Shown: positions 34,361 to 41,816 of the stretch, piece after piece
Position numbering within the stretch: the first letter of the stretch is position 1
Layout: each line of letters starts with the position of its first letter
NCBI GenBank assembly: GCA_035559995.1
Contig: DATMAM010000040.1
Span: 186,001 to 250,000, forward strand
Direction of reading: 5' to 3'
DNA: 64,000 nucleotides
Source: DATMAM01 sp035559995
Lineage (GTDB): Bacteria > Desulfobacterota > Binatia > UBA9968
The notes under the pieces: model-generated
Database searches by the model: none
Seen by the model: only the letters and a program-made list of their open reading frames with translations
Told to the model about the DNA's origin: nothing
Made by a program: the position numbers and the translations under genes

Positions 34361-35383
34361 ATGGCAACCTATACGTCTTTGACAAAAAAGGAATGTTCGC
34401 GCATTGCCGAAGAATTCGGCCTAGGCGATCTGATCGACTTTAGGGGCATACGCGACGGCTCGGTGAATACGCACTATCTCCTGGAGACAAAGAAGGGAAA
34501 ATTCTTTCTTAAAATCGATGAGATAAAAAGTGAAATTGAGGTTAAGCAGGAGATCGAGCTGCTGCTTTATCTAAGGCGCCAAGGCTTCCCGTGCCTGCAG
34601 CTGCTCAAGGACAAAAACAACCGCTATTACAATGAGTTACACGGAAAATTTTACTCGTTGAGCAAGTATATCGACGGGGTTGAGCTGCCGCTTGAAGCGC
34701 TCTCTCACCCGCACCTGGAGCAGCTCGGCCACGCCCTCGCCAAGCTTCACCTCATCGGCAGGGGATTCAAGAAAGGGGTTGAGAACCGTTTCGGGTTTAC
34801 CCGGATTGCCTCTCTGTATCGAGACATCAGGAGGCAAATCCCGGCGCACCTAAAGAACATCGTCAGGGTGCTGGACGACGAGGTTTCGTATCTGGAAAAC
34901 TACCTCGACAGCAACCTCCCGAAAGGGATCATCCATGGCGACCTGTTTCCCGATAACTTTAAGTTCAAAGGGAACAGGCTTGTAGGCATTATGGATTTTG
35001 AGGCCGCGTGCCGCGGCAAGTTCATCTATGACCTGGCCACCGCCGTCAACGCGCTCTGTTTTGTGGACGGACGCTACCGAATCGAGCGCTTCGAGCCGTT
35101 GATTGCCGGCTACGAGTCGCTCAGGCCGCTGTCCCTGCCCGAATGGGATTCTTTCCCCAACGAGCTGCGCTTCTCGGCGCTGCGCTTTACGCTGACGCGG
35201 ATAAAGGACTTTTATCTGCGCAAGGTCGATGAGACGAGAAGGAACTACAAAGACTTTAAGGAATTCTTCGATCGCCTGCTGATACTGCGGCGCGAAAAAG
35301 AAGGCGGCATGGAAGAGCTACTGCTCGCGATGGCGACCGGCTACGACTACCGCAAGTACCAGAAGTCCAAACCGTCCAAATAG
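34361..35383 (+). CDS. Homoserine kinase type II / aminoglycoside phosphotransferase-fold kinase
   Basis: A 340-residue protein-kinase-like small-molecule kinase. GIRDGSVNTHYLLET (residues 29-43) matches the ThrB type II N-terminal nucleotide loop. HGDLFPDN at 192-199 is the Brenner-type catalytic loop and DFEAACRG at 212-219 the metal-binding motif. The best match is homoserine kinase (ThrB2), which phosphorylates homoserine for threonine synthesis; other APH-family substrates cannot be excluded. The C-terminal 35 residues are charged. The gene follows a 280-base AT-rich gap that also carries the cold-shock promoter. Confidence 0.75.
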   Translation: MATYTSLTKKECSRIAEEFGLGDLIDFRGIRDGSVNTHYLLETKKGKFFLKIDEIKSEIEVKQEIELLLYLRRQGFPCLQLLKDKNNRYYNELHGKFYSLSKYIDGVELPLEALSHPHLEQLGHALAKLHLIGRGFKKGVENRFGFTRIASLYRDIRRQIPAHLKNIVRVLDDEVSYLENYLDSNLPKGIIHGDLFPDNFKFKGNRLVGIMDFEAACRGKFIYDLATAVNALCFVDGRYRIERFEPLIAGYESLRPLSLPEWDSFPNELRFSALRFTLTRIKDFYLRKVDETRRNYKDFKEFFDRLLILRREKEGGMEELLLAMATGYDYRKYQKSKPSK

Positions 35384-35396
35384 GCCGCCTCCGGGT

Positions 35397-35798
35397 TCAG
35401 CCCCCTTCCCCCACCGGACCGCTTTCGAGCCGCCGGAGCTTCGTTAAACCTTCGCGGCGGATCACTCTTAAAAGCCCGCCCGCGCCGACGACCAAGCCCG
35501 CGAAAAACAGCAACTGCCCGCCCACCAGCACGACGTGGAAGAACTCCAGTTTTACCCGCGCCGCGTTGTATTTTTCGCGGTCTTCCGTGATGCGGCGCAG
35601 CACTTCTTCATTTTTTTGCTGGTCGAGCTGCCGAAAAATGCTGTATTTCGTCTCGAGCCCGGTCTGCGCGGCGCGTTGCACGAGACCTTCGAAGCGCGCG
35701 CTTTCCAGCGCGCCGACAGTCCAGTTCCCGATCCCGAGAAACAACAAAAAAAGCCCGGTGATGAAAACGCGGTCGGAGTAGAGGTCACGCAGCTTCAT
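35397..35798 (-). CDS. Small two-helix membrane protein with coiled coil
   Basis: A 133-residue protein, unknown function. One membrane helix lies near residues 12-30 (FITGLFLLFLGIGNWTVGAL) and a second near 88-108. Between them is a charged helical stretch (FRQLDQQKNEEVLRRITEDREKYNAAR) predicted to form a periplasmic coiled coil. The two genes on either side are unrelated (kinase, metallophosphatase) and run the other way. Confidence 0.6.
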   Translation of the reverse strand: MKLRDLYSDRVFITGLFLLFLGIGNWTVGALESARFEGLVQRAAQTGLETKYSIFRQLDQQKNEEVLRRITEDREKYNAARVKLEFFHVVLVGGQLLFFAGLVVGAGGLLRVIRREGLTKLRRLESGPVGEGG

Positions 35799-35912
35799 GG
35801 CTTGTGGACCGAATTAGCAGACGCAAAGAAAAAGATCAAACATGTTTTTTTGCGCTGTCGCAGGCGCAGGACGCTGCTTGAACCGCCATTCGCGGTAGCA
35901 TAGGATACGCCT

Positions 35913-36641
35913 ATGAAATGCTACGTCATCGGCGATATTCACGGCTGCGCCGACGAGCTGAAATGGATGGTTGAAAGCCTTCCCCTCGCGCCGAACGACC
36001 GCATCGTTTTCCTCGGGGACTATATCGATCGCGGCCCCGATTCCAAGGCGGTGGTGGCTTATCTTCTCAGTCTAAAGGAACAAGCCTCGCAGGAGGTGAT
36101 TTTCCTCAAGGGCAATCACGAGGATATGTTTCTTTCGTACCTTGGGTTTCGCGGAAATTACGGCGACATGTTTCTCTACAACGGCGGCGAAGCGACGCTG
36201 GCCAGTTACGGTCTATCGTCGAGAAGAGACTCGCCGGAAAAGATCATGGCGGTCTTTCCCGACGATCATCTCGAGTTTTTTCGCCGGCTCAGGCCGTATC
36301 ACGTGACCGGCGATTTTCTTTGCGTCCACGCGGGCATTAACCCGCTCAAGCCCCTCGCCGAGCAAACCGAGGAGGAGCTGTTCTGGATCCGCGACGCGTT
36401 TATTCTGCGGCCGCATCCGCTGCCTTACACCGTGCTTTTCGGCCACACGCCGCACCGCGAAGTGCTTTGCGATCTACCCTACAAAATCGGTCTCGACACC
36501 GGGCTTGTCTACGGCAACAAGCTGAGCTGCCTGGAGATTTCCCAGCGCGTGGTGTTTCAGATCGCGCGAGGCGGCCGAAAAGTCTCCAGCGCCCCGCTCC
36601 GGGGCTCGTGGGAGCGCGTCCCGCCGGCCACCACGGCTTGA
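35913..36641 (+). CDS. Calcineurin-like metallophosphatase (serine/threonine phosphatase type)
   Basis: A 242-residue PPP-type metallophosphatase. Motifs are GDIHG at residues 7-11, GDYIDRG at 35-41, GNHE at 67-70, then a His in VHAGINP and FGHTPH. All dinuclear-metal ligands are present. It resembles bacterial PrpA or Ap4A hydrolase-type enzymes and may act on phosphoproteins or dinucleotides. The C-terminal 25 residues are variable. It ends 38 bases before the tRNA-Met gene in which the prophage sits. Confidence 0.88.
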   Translation: MKCYVIGDIHGCADELKWMVESLPLAPNDRIVFLGDYIDRGPDSKAVVAYLLSLKEQASQEVIFLKGNHEDMFLSYLGFRGNYGDMFLYNGGEATLASYGLSSRRDSPEKIMAVFPDDHLEFFRRLRPYHVTGDFLCVHAGINPLKPLAEQTEEELFWIRDAFILRPHPLPYTVLFGHTPHREVLCDLPYKIGLDTGLVYGNKLSCLEISQRVVFQIARGGRKVSSAPLRGSWERVPPATTA

Positions 36642-36679
36642 CTTCCGCCGCGGCGGCCGTTAATCAGCGATAGCCACAT

Positions 36680-36753
36680 GGCGGTGTAGCTCAGTTGGTC
36701 AGAGCACGCGGCTCATATCCGCGGAGTCGACAGTTCGAGTCTGTCCACCGCCA
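36680..36753 (+). tRNA. tRNA-Met(CAT), prophage integration site
   Basis: Acceptor GGCGGTG pairs with CACCGCC, with discriminator A and no encoded CCA. The D arm is GTAGCTCAGTTGGTCAGAGC-like. The anticodon stem CGCGG/CCGCG encloses CTCATAT with anticodon CAT at 36714-36716. The T arm is intact (ACAG TTCGAGT CTGT). Sequence favours elongator tRNA-Met; a lysidine-type tRNA-Ile(CAU) is a lesser alternative. The 3' half probably comes from the phage attachment core, since the integrase gene reads into it. Confidence 0.95.
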
Positions 36754-37895
36754 TCAATTTTTTCCTTTGATTCTCGCTCACTTACGCTGATCCCCCGCGC
36801 GAGATCCGCCAACGCTATCATGTCGTTTTTCGTCAGCCGCTGGGAGGATTCGGCGTCCGATTGGTATCCAAAATTGGCATCCACGCCTCCGAGATTCTGG
36901 ACCGCCGAGCGCATTCGTTCCCACACGACGCGGGTGTACTTAGTCGTTGTCGCGAGGCTCTTGTGCCTGAGCAGGTGCATCATGGCGACCGGATCCCTGA
37001 CCGACCTGGCCACCTCGTTGCAGAAATAGTCCCGGAGATCCTTCGGCACGAGCTTGATTCCGGTGAGTTTCTGGATCCGCTTGAACATCCAGCTTCGCCG
37101 GTACTGCTTCTTCCCTGTCTTGGGGTTCGGGAAAAGATACTCACTTTCCGGGAATCGCTTCATCTGCTCAGCGATGATCGGCCTTAGCACGGGCGCGATC
37201 GGCAAGAGATTGTAACTATCTTCCGTTTTCGTGCCACGTACGACGAGCCAATTCCCCTTGGGGTCGATATCGATCTTGAGCACGCGGTTGGTTTCGTCCT
37301 TTCGAAGGCCGGTAAACCGCAGGAAGTCAAAGTACGCGCGATCATTGCCGTCCAGCGAAGCAGACGCCCGCTCGACGTCGTCCGGATCAAGCGGTGGCTT
37401 CACGACCTTTCGGTTCTTGATGAGAGAGAGATCCGCCCGCTCTACGGGATTCTCGCTCACCAGCCCTTCGCCCTTCGCCCAGTTGAACATCGACCTCAAA
37501 TCGGTGACATAGTGCCAGATCGTCTGGTTGGTGACCTTGCGATCCTTGCGCTCCTTCTGCTTACGAATGAACCGCTCAACGTCTTTGTGCGTGATCGAAT
37601 CAGCCAGGCTCTGCGCGCCGAAGAACGGGATCATGAAACGTTGAAAATTCCACCTAAGAGCGTCCACCCTCCATTCCGATCTTCCTCGGAGCGCGCTCTC
37701 CACCAGGTACTGCGCGACCACCCGCTCGAATGCGTTCGGCGGAATCTTGGGCTTTGAGTCGAGCTCGTCGCAGAACTTCCTGTACGCCTTCTCAGCCTCG
37801 TCCCGTGTCTCCCAGGCGAAGCGCGCGTAGCGCTTCCCGGCTCGGTAAACCCGAAATCCCCACTTGCCCCGATTGCATCGATATTCGACTCCCAC
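36699..37895 (-). CDS. int: Phage tyrosine integrase
   Basis: A 398-residue site-specific recombinase. An N-terminal AP2-like arm-binding region (GKWGFRVYRAGKRYARFAWET) and SAM-like core-binding domain (about 55-155) precede the catalytic domain. Arg198 is in TGLRKDE, Arg288 in KDLRDYF (box II His replaced), Arg310 and His311 in HLLRHKS, and nucleophile Tyr320 in TTTKYTRV. The GTG start has AAAGGAGG. The last 17 codons lie inside the tRNA-Met gene, so its C-terminus depends on the integration site. It catalyses integration and, with excisionase, excision. Confidence 0.94.
   Translation of the reverse strand: MGVEYRCNRGKWGFRVYRAGKRYARFAWETRDEAEKAYRKFCDELDSKPKIPPNAFERVVAQYLVESALRGRSEWRVDALRWNFQRFMIPFFGAQSLADSITHKDVERFIRKQKERKDRKVTNQTIWHYVTDLRSMFNWAKGEGLVSENPVERADLSLIKNRKVVKPPLDPDDVERASASLDGNDRAYFDFLRFTGLRKDETNRVLKIDIDPKGNWLVVRGTKTEDSYNLLPIAPVLRPIIAEQMKRFPESEYLFPNPKTGKKQYRRSWMFKRIQKLTGIKLVPKDLRDYFCNEVARSVRDPVAMMHLLRHKSLATTTKYTRVVWERMRSAVQNLGGVDANFGYQSDAESSQRLTKNDMIALADLARGISVSERESKEKIDGGGQTRTVDSADMSRVL
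36717..36753. other. Presumed attachment core (attL) in tRNA 3' half
   Basis: The integrase reading frame crosses into the tRNA and stops at 36699-36701, so phage DNA and tRNA sequence join here. The anticodon-to-3'-end segment is the usual crossover block for tRNA-targeting integrases. The exact core cannot be set without the right end. Confidence 0.45.
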
Positions 37896-38085
37896 GGCCT
37901 GCCTCCTTTGTGCGGTTGTCGGCGTACTCTATCCGCGACGCTATGAAGGAGTCAACGTCTTCTTGGCGGTAACGGTATTTTCCTTTGCCGCGGCCGAGCC
38001 GAACCGCCGGGATCCGGAGCCTGAGAACGGTCCGGCGGCTGAGCTTTAACTGGCGAGCGACATCATCGACGGTGAGAAGCTGCAC
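37792..38085 (-). CDS. Excisionase-like helix-turn-helix protein
   Basis: A 97-residue MerR/AlpA-type winged-helix protein: LLTVDDVARQLKLSRRTVLRLRI, then IPAVRLGRGKGKYRYRQEDVDSFI. This is the excisionase-family DNA-binding pattern. The GTG at 38085 gives the conserved start. Its 3' end overlaps the integrase by 104 bases, a long overlap typical of xis-int pairs. The 35-residue C-terminal tail is variable. Confidence 0.75.
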   Translation of the reverse strand: MQLLTVDDVARQLKLSRRTVLRLRIPAVRLGRGKGKYRYRQEDVDSFIASRIEYADNRTKEAGRGSRISMQSGQVGISGLPSREALRALRLGDTGRG

Positions 38086-38446
38086 GCACCACCTCGATCT
38101 TGATCCCATAGCAGGCTTCGACGAGTTTCCGCTTCAGCATAAACACGGGCGTCCTCACGCCTTTGGTATCCTCCACCCTGACGCGCCCGCCGGCGTCGAT
38201 GTAACCGAAGTCGGCGTAGTAGCGGCAGATTTTATGCCCGCCGATCTCGATATCATAGAAGGGCTTTAGCACCAGGTCCTTGATCGCCCCGGCCTTCGCG
38301 AGGACCTTGAGCTGCTTGTAACGGTCCGCCTCGAGCACGGAGTCGAACGTGTGACCGTCGAGCTGTATCTGTCGCGCGCCGAACTTGTGCGGCCGATCCG
38401 TGATCACCACGCGGCCGCCTTTGATTTTTCCGTAGAGTCTGGTCAT
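38063..38446 (-). CDS. DUF1064 phage protein (PD-(D/E)XK nuclease-like)
   Basis: A 127-residue protein with the DUF1064 pattern: KFGARQIQLDGHTFDSVLEADRY at residues 21-43, then YADFGYIDAGGRVRVEDTKGV. DF and EDTK match the acidic and Lys positions of a PD-(D/E)XK endonuclease-like core. Such genes are common in early regions of siphophages and may be resolvase-like or restriction-like nucleases. It overlaps the gene upstream by 4 bases and the excisionase by 23 bases. Confidence 0.75.
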   Translation of the reverse strand: MTRLYGKIKGGRVVITDRPHKFGARQIQLDGHTFDSVLEADRYKQLKVLAKAGAIKDLVLKPFYDIEIGGHKICRYYADFGYIDAGGRVRVEDTKGVRTPVFMLKRKLVEACYGIKIEVVRAASHRR

Positions 38447-38928
38447 TCACTCAACCCCGGCAAGAGCGCCGGGACCTTCCCGGTGGCGTAGGCCTGCTCG
38501 ATCGCTGGCATCGCGTGCTCTGCAAATGTCTTTCCGTCTGGCATCACGAAATGAGCCATGAACTCGTGCTCGAAGGTCGTTATCCCAGACTCCACCGCCT
38601 CGAGCTTGGCCTTGATTACGAGAGCTAAAGCTCGCCAGCGCCGGCGTACCTCTTGCTCGTAAGCCTCTTTTGCAGCGGAGGGCGAGCGGGGAATCCATGA
38701 CGTGAAGCTCCTTCCACGCTTGAAGTGCGTGAATCGTTTCTCGTCGGCCTTCGGCAATGGCAGAATGAATTTGCAGTAGCGGTTCTTAATTCGAAACCCG
38801 ATCGCTGCCGCTTGGTCCTTCCATCCGGAGTAGAATTGATCCGCTCCGTATTTCCGCAGAAGTTTTTCGATCTCGGCGCGTGAACGCTCCACCGGCACGC
38901 TGGTTTCTTTCGCATACACACCGCTCAT
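38443..38928 (-). CDS. Phage protein, paralog of the gene at 60707-61078
   Basis: A 161-residue protein of unknown function. An N-terminal helix-beta unit (SRAEIEKLLRKYGADQF, AIGFRIKNRYCKFILPLPK) is followed by a long helix (RRRWRALALVIKAKLEAVESGITTFEHEF). The same order occurs in the shorter protein at 60707-61078, with YGCDD, VGFRVDHRLVKCLMPIL and RWQVLALSIEAYLRAGE. The ATG overlaps the stop of the upstream zinc-finger frame (AATGA). Confidence 0.65.
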   Translation of the reverse strand: MSGVYAKETSVPVERSRAEIEKLLRKYGADQFYSGWKDQAAAIGFRIKNRYCKFILPLPKADEKRFTHFKRGRSFTSWIPRSPSAAKEAYEQEVRRRWRALALVIKAKLEAVESGITTFEHEFMAHFVMPDGKTFAEHAMPAIEQAYATGKVPALLPGLSE

Positions 38929-39092
38929 TTGAGACCTCGAAACATTTGCTTGATCCGGTCGATCATCGTTCCCATCTCGCGGATCGCCTTGGGCATGCAC
39001 TCAGAGCACATTTCCTGGCCGTTCACCTTGCCGAAATCTCCAACGGGCTTTAGCTGGAGGCATCTGGTGCAGTGCTTGCTGATCTGGAGAAT
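38925..39092 (-). CDS. Small zinc-finger protein without a canonical start
   Basis: About 50 residues containing HCTRCLQL and MCSECMPKA, two Cys pairs 21 residues apart, then a helix (IREMGTMIDRIKQMF). The frame is closed upstream by a TAG at 39111-39113. There is no ATG, GTG or TTG before the first Cys pair; ATT at 39092 or ATC are the only near-starts. The stop overlaps the next gene's ATG, as for true phage genes here. It is either a rare-start gene or a decayed one. Confidence 0.4.
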   Translation of the reverse strand: MLQISKHCTRCLQLKPVGDFGKVNGQEMCSECMPKAIREMGTMIDRIKQMFRGLK

Positions 39093-39121
39093 CCGGGGAA
39101 CACTCGGCGGCTATCCCATCA

Positions 39122-39340
39122 TCACATCCAAACGGGCAGCAGCCGTTCGACGGCATCTGCCGAGGGCTTGTAACCCCGGGCCGCGCCGCGCCGCAGCACG
39201 TCAGCGCAGCGCTCCACGTTGACTTCGGGCCCGCCCGTGATCAGTCCGTACTTGCGCGCGTCGATCAACATAAGAACGCTCGCCATATCGAGTGCCTCCT
39301 GCCACTCCTCGCGCGTCTGTGGATCCTTGTGTTCACTCAT
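39122..39340 (-). CDS. Small phage protein, unknown
   Basis: A 72-residue mostly helical protein (TREEWQEALDMASVLMLIDARKYG; VERCADVLRRGAARGY). It shows no known domain. It overlaps the gene upstream by 4 bases (ATGA), in the run of early leftward genes. Confidence 0.55.
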   Translation of the reverse strand: MSEHKDPQTREEWQEALDMASVLMLIDARKYGLITGGPEVNVERCADVLRRGAARGYKPSADAVERLLPVWM

Positions 39341-39552
39341 TCCACGATTCCTTTCTGCCTCGCCAAGTCTTCGGAAATCTTGAGCACCCCGCGGTCGCCC
39401 TTTTTCTTAACCTCGCTCGTGACGTCGATCACTGACTTGGGAATCCACATCACGAGCCCGACGTGCTTCACGCAGAGCGAGTCGCGGGTCTCAGTCATCG
39501 CTTCTGCGCCGAGCTTCACCACGGAATCGAAGGCGCGAAACCCATCCTTCAT
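39337..39552 (-). CDS. Small phage protein, unknown
   Basis: A 71-residue protein (MKDGFRAFDSVVKLGAEAM at the start; HVGLVMWIPKSVIDVTSEVKK centrally). It shows no recognised domain. It overlaps both neighbours by 4 bases, giving tight translational coupling. Confidence 0.55.
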   Translation of the reverse strand: MKDGFRAFDSVVKLGAEAMTETRDSLCVKHVGLVMWIPKSVIDVTSEVKKKGDRGVLKISEDLARQKGIVE

Positions 39553-39764
39553 GCGTGGCCAATCCTCCCCACACCCAAGACGCTGACCTTGTGGCCGGCC
39601 TGGGAGAGAAGCTGGGCGACGTCTGCAGGATCGCAGTTCGTGATCAGATCTATGTGGATCTCCACCGGCTCATTTTCGTTATGCCTGCCCACCAATACGA
39701 CGTAAGCGGCGCCTGGGATGATCTTTCGGATCTCGGCCGCGATCCGCTCAAGAGGGTCGGACAT
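39549..39764 (-). CDS. Small phage protein, unknown
   Basis: A 71-residue alpha/beta protein (IAAEIRKIIPGAAYVVLVGRHN; EPVEIHIDLITNCDPADVAQLLSQAG). The ATG at 39764 has a perfect AAAGGAGGAAC site. The pattern of strand, DP, then helix suggests a small regulatory domain, but no family is recognised. The ribosome site lies inside the 3' end of the upstream metallopeptidase frame. Confidence 0.6.
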   Translation of the reverse strand: MSDPLERIAAEIRKIIPGAAYVVLVGRHNENEPVEIHIDLITNCDPADVAQLLSQAGHKVSVLGVGRIGHA

Positions 39765-40109
39765 CCGGCCGTTCCTCCTTTGGGTCCACAAGCGGGAGCT
39801 CGAGCTGGCGGCCAACCGCTTCGCCGAAGTGTTTCAGGGCGTCGTTCCATAGCCCGTGCCGCTCAACGATGTTAGCGAACTCTTCGATGTCGTGTCCCTG
39901 CAGGATCCATCGCCTGCCTTTATCGCTGTGCTCGACAGAGCAGTGGCAGAGCTCGTGATCGAGCAGCGCGCGCCTTTTAGCCGTCGCGGCCTTTTCCCAG
40001 AAAGCGTTTGAGACGATTATTATGAAATCCGCTCGCGAGTAGTACCTGAGAAGCCCAGACGCCTTTGCCAGGCATCGAGGTACTTCTGCGTGTCAATAAT
40101 TTTTCCCAT
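39748..40109 (-). pseudogene. Phage metallopeptidase-domain protein (HELCH), start missing or frameshifted
   Basis: A conserved domain runs from IIIVSNAFWEKAA through RRALLDHELCHC and WILQGHDIEEFANIVERHGLW, matching the putative phage metallopeptidase family (zinc motif HELxH plus a downstream GHDIEEF). Its frame is closed by TGA at 40093-40095 and has no ATG, GTG or TTG before the domain. An ATG with a ribosome-site-like GGATGGGAA at 40109 is in another frame (MGKIIDTQKYLDAW) and stops after 29 codons. A single indel near 40030-40090 would join them. The usual ~60-residue N-terminal part is also missing. Confidence 0.5.
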
Positions 40110-40137
40110 AAATTCCCATCCGTGTTAAAACTGCGCG

Positions 40138-40347
40138 ATGCGCTGCGAGAGCTGCGAACTGGGGGCAGAACTTTCCGTCACCATCGAAGTTAAGCCGATG
40201 AAACGATCGATCAACATTTGCCGGCTCTGCGCCTTGAAGCTCTTTGAGGGTTACGACACCATGGCGGGTTTTATCCGGGCCTACTTCGCGCATTCTAACG
40301 ACCCCCAATCGCCTTCAAGCATTTCGGGCAAAGGCCGTTCGGCTTAA
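40138..40347 (+). CDS. Possible rightward small zinc-ribbon protein
   Basis: A 69-residue frame with CESCELG at the start and ICRLCALKLFEGY about 25 residues later, a regular zinc-ribbon spacing, then a helix. It runs against the surrounding leftward genes and overlaps the 3' end of the gene at 40295-40462. No clear ribosome site precedes the ATG. The motif is the main evidence, so confidence is modest. Confidence 0.4.
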   Translation: MRCESCELGAELSVTIEVKPMKRSINICRLCALKLFEGYDTMAGFIRAYFAHSNDPQSPSSISGKGRSA

Positions 40348-40462
40348 ACACGCAAATCGCCTGCGTCTCTTTCTTCGGCCGCTTGTGAATCTTCCCGCAC
40401 CTCCACACGCCGCCGCAGACTTTGCATTCATGAGCGTCGGGTTCGTCGATCATTGCCGTCAT
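40295..40462 (-). CDS. Small zinc-finger phage protein
   Basis: A 55-residue protein with ECKVCGGVWRCG near the start and LCPKCLKAIGG at the end: five Cys arranged as a zinc ribbon, with a basic middle (KIHKRPKKE). The ATG overlaps the stop of the gene at 40459-40995 (ATGA). The function is unknown, but size, motif and overlap agree with a real early gene. Confidence 0.55.
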   Translation of the reverse strand: MTAMIDEPDAHECKVCGGVWRCGKIHKRPKKETQAICVFKPNGLCPKCLKAIGGR

Positions 40463-40995
40463 ACGCGCTGCTCCTTCTGGATCAGCCGTGCGGCCTGCTC
40501 GCGTAATTTCGCCCGCCTCTCTTCGAGATCCTTTGGCTTTTCGAGCTGTTCGATTCTCGCCCGTTGGATCTCGATCACTGTTTTGAGCTGGCGGTTTTCC
40601 TCCTCGAGTAATTTTTGGTTTTGGTCGGGCTCTTGGGTTGCTGGCTCCGGCGGGCCAATCGCGTTTCGTTCCTGCGCGGCCACCCGACCGCGGCGCCGCT
40701 CGAGCTCCTGGATGATGTCTTCCGTCCTAAGCTCGCGCCTTCCGTTCGCCTTTACGATCCCGTGGAGATCCTCCGTAGCCCACTGAGCGAGGAGTCCTAT
40801 GGGAGGCAAAAAGCCTGGGCGCTCCCAGCGTAAAAGAGCTCGGTCGATCCCAGCCTGGAAGCACGAGTCTGGAATAACCTTTAGCTTCCGCCAGTAGACC
40901 ATCAGCGTCGGATCTGTCCCATCGCCTTTGGCCATCTCGACGCGGAAGGCCGCGGCTAGCTCCATCATTCCCCTGCGAAATGTGGCCTGCTTCAT
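40459..40995 (-). CDS. Phage replication-associated protein, helicase-loader-like
   Basis: A 178-residue protein. The N-terminal half is helical (MMELAAAFRVEMAKGDGTDPTLMVYWRKLKVIPDSCFQAGIDRALLRW), similar in outline to small phage helicase-loader or inhibitor proteins. A coiled coil follows (QKLLEEENRQLKTVIEIQRARIEQLEK region). It starts 4 bases after the stop of a DnaD/O-like replication gene, the usual O-P order. The loader role is inferred mainly from position. Confidence 0.5.
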   Translation of the reverse strand: MKQATFRRGMMELAAAFRVEMAKGDGTDPTLMVYWRKLKVIPDSCFQAGIDRALLRWERPGFLPPIGLLAQWATEDLHGIVKANGRRELRTEDIIQELERRRGRVAAQERNAIGPPEPATQEPDQNQKLLEEENRQLKTVIEIQRARIEQLEKPKDLEERRAKLREQAARLIQKEQRV

Positions 40996-40999
40996 ACCG

Positions 41000-41803
41000 T
41001 TACTCCAGCTTGGCTGTCGCTATCCTGAGCAGCGACCGCTTGACCTTATCGTCGGCTCCACGAGCGCGCTGCGCGGTCATGGAATTCCAATGCCGGCGAA
41101 GCCCCTCCATCGACAGCGTGTTGCCTGCCCAAAAGTCGTGGCCCATGGCCCAGTCGATCATCTCGGCGATAAGCTCGTAGCTGTGGCCATCGCGGCGGTG
41201 CATCAGCTCACAGACATGCGCCCATTTTGTTAGCTGCGCGGCCGTTGGCGGCGACCAGTCCGGCAGCCTCGCCTGAATCCGATCCACGAGCTTCTGCGTC
41301 AACTCGATCGCGCGCGGATCGGAGTCTTTTGTTGGTTGGTGACTGTTGGTTGGTGACTGTTGGTTGGTTGGTTGGTAGGCAGAATTTCGCCGCCGTTTGG
41401 CGGACAATTTCCGCCGTCGAGCGGACGCTCTATCTATGCGTTTTTTAATCAGATCTCCGCAGAAGTCTTGCCAGTCGTGTATCCACAGTCCCTGTTGATT
41501 GTCATTTTCCGCCAACCACGTTCCATCCACGTTCCTGCCACGAGCAGTTTTTTCGGTGTCCAGAAACCGCGCTTCAATGAGCGCGTTGATTAGCTGCTCC
41601 GGATCCGCGCCCCAACCGATGGCGCGCGCGATCTGGAGCTTTGAGAAGTTGGAGAGGTCTCCGTCTTGGGCGTAATCAATCGCCCACCACCACAGCATGT
41701 GAAGATAGCCGATCGCTTCGGGTCGGCTCATTTTGGTCAGTTCCATTAGCTTGTAGAGCTTTGGATGCTCTTTGAGCGATTGGTGCGATTCGATCCAGGC
41801 CAT
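41000..41803 (-). CDS. Phage replication initiation (O/DnaD-like) protein
   Basis: About 267 residues. A winged-helix-like N-terminal domain (HPKLYKLMELTKMSRPEAIGYLHMLWWWAID, then LINALIEARFLD) is followed by a basic stretch and a Gln/Pro/Thr-Asn linker encoded by a tandem DNA repeat. A second helical domain comes next (LTKWAHVCELMHRRDGHSYELIAEMIDWAMGHDFWAG). This is the architecture of phage replisome organisers. The ATG at 41803 is chosen; a TTG at 41818 is possible. An intrinsic terminator lies directly upstream. Confidence 0.7.
   Translation of the reverse strand: MAWIESHQSLKEHPKLYKLMELTKMSRPEAIGYLHMLWWWAIDYAQDGDLSNFSKLQIARAIGWGADPEQLINALIEARFLDTEKTARGRNVDGTWLAENDNQQGLWIHDWQDFCGDLIKKRIDRASARRRKLSAKRRRNSAYQPTNQQSPTNSHQPTKDSDPRAIELTQKLVDRIQARLPDWSPPTAAQLTKWAHVCELMHRRDGHSYELIAEMIDWAMGHDFWAGNTLSMEGLRRHWNSMTAQRARGADDKVKRSLLRIATAKLE
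41331..41377. repeat. Tandem GTTGGTTGGTGACT repeats inside the replication gene
   Basis: The unit GTTGGTTGGTGACT occurs twice and decays into a third GTTGGTTGGTTGG run. It encodes the Gln-Pro-Thr-Asn-Ser linker between the two domains of the replication protein. Such repeats can mark origins within phage O genes. Confidence 0.7.
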
Positions 41804-41816
41804 AGCTTTCAGGTTC

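Noticed and set aside
40093..40308. Leftward 71-residue frame opposite the zinc-ribbon frame
   Set aside because: No motif or ribosome site; it overlaps the start of the metallopeptidase locus, and the plus-strand frame has the better Cys pattern.
41331..41377. GTTGG tandem repeats as a CRISPR-like array
   Set aside because: The units are 14 bases with no spacers and encode a protein linker.
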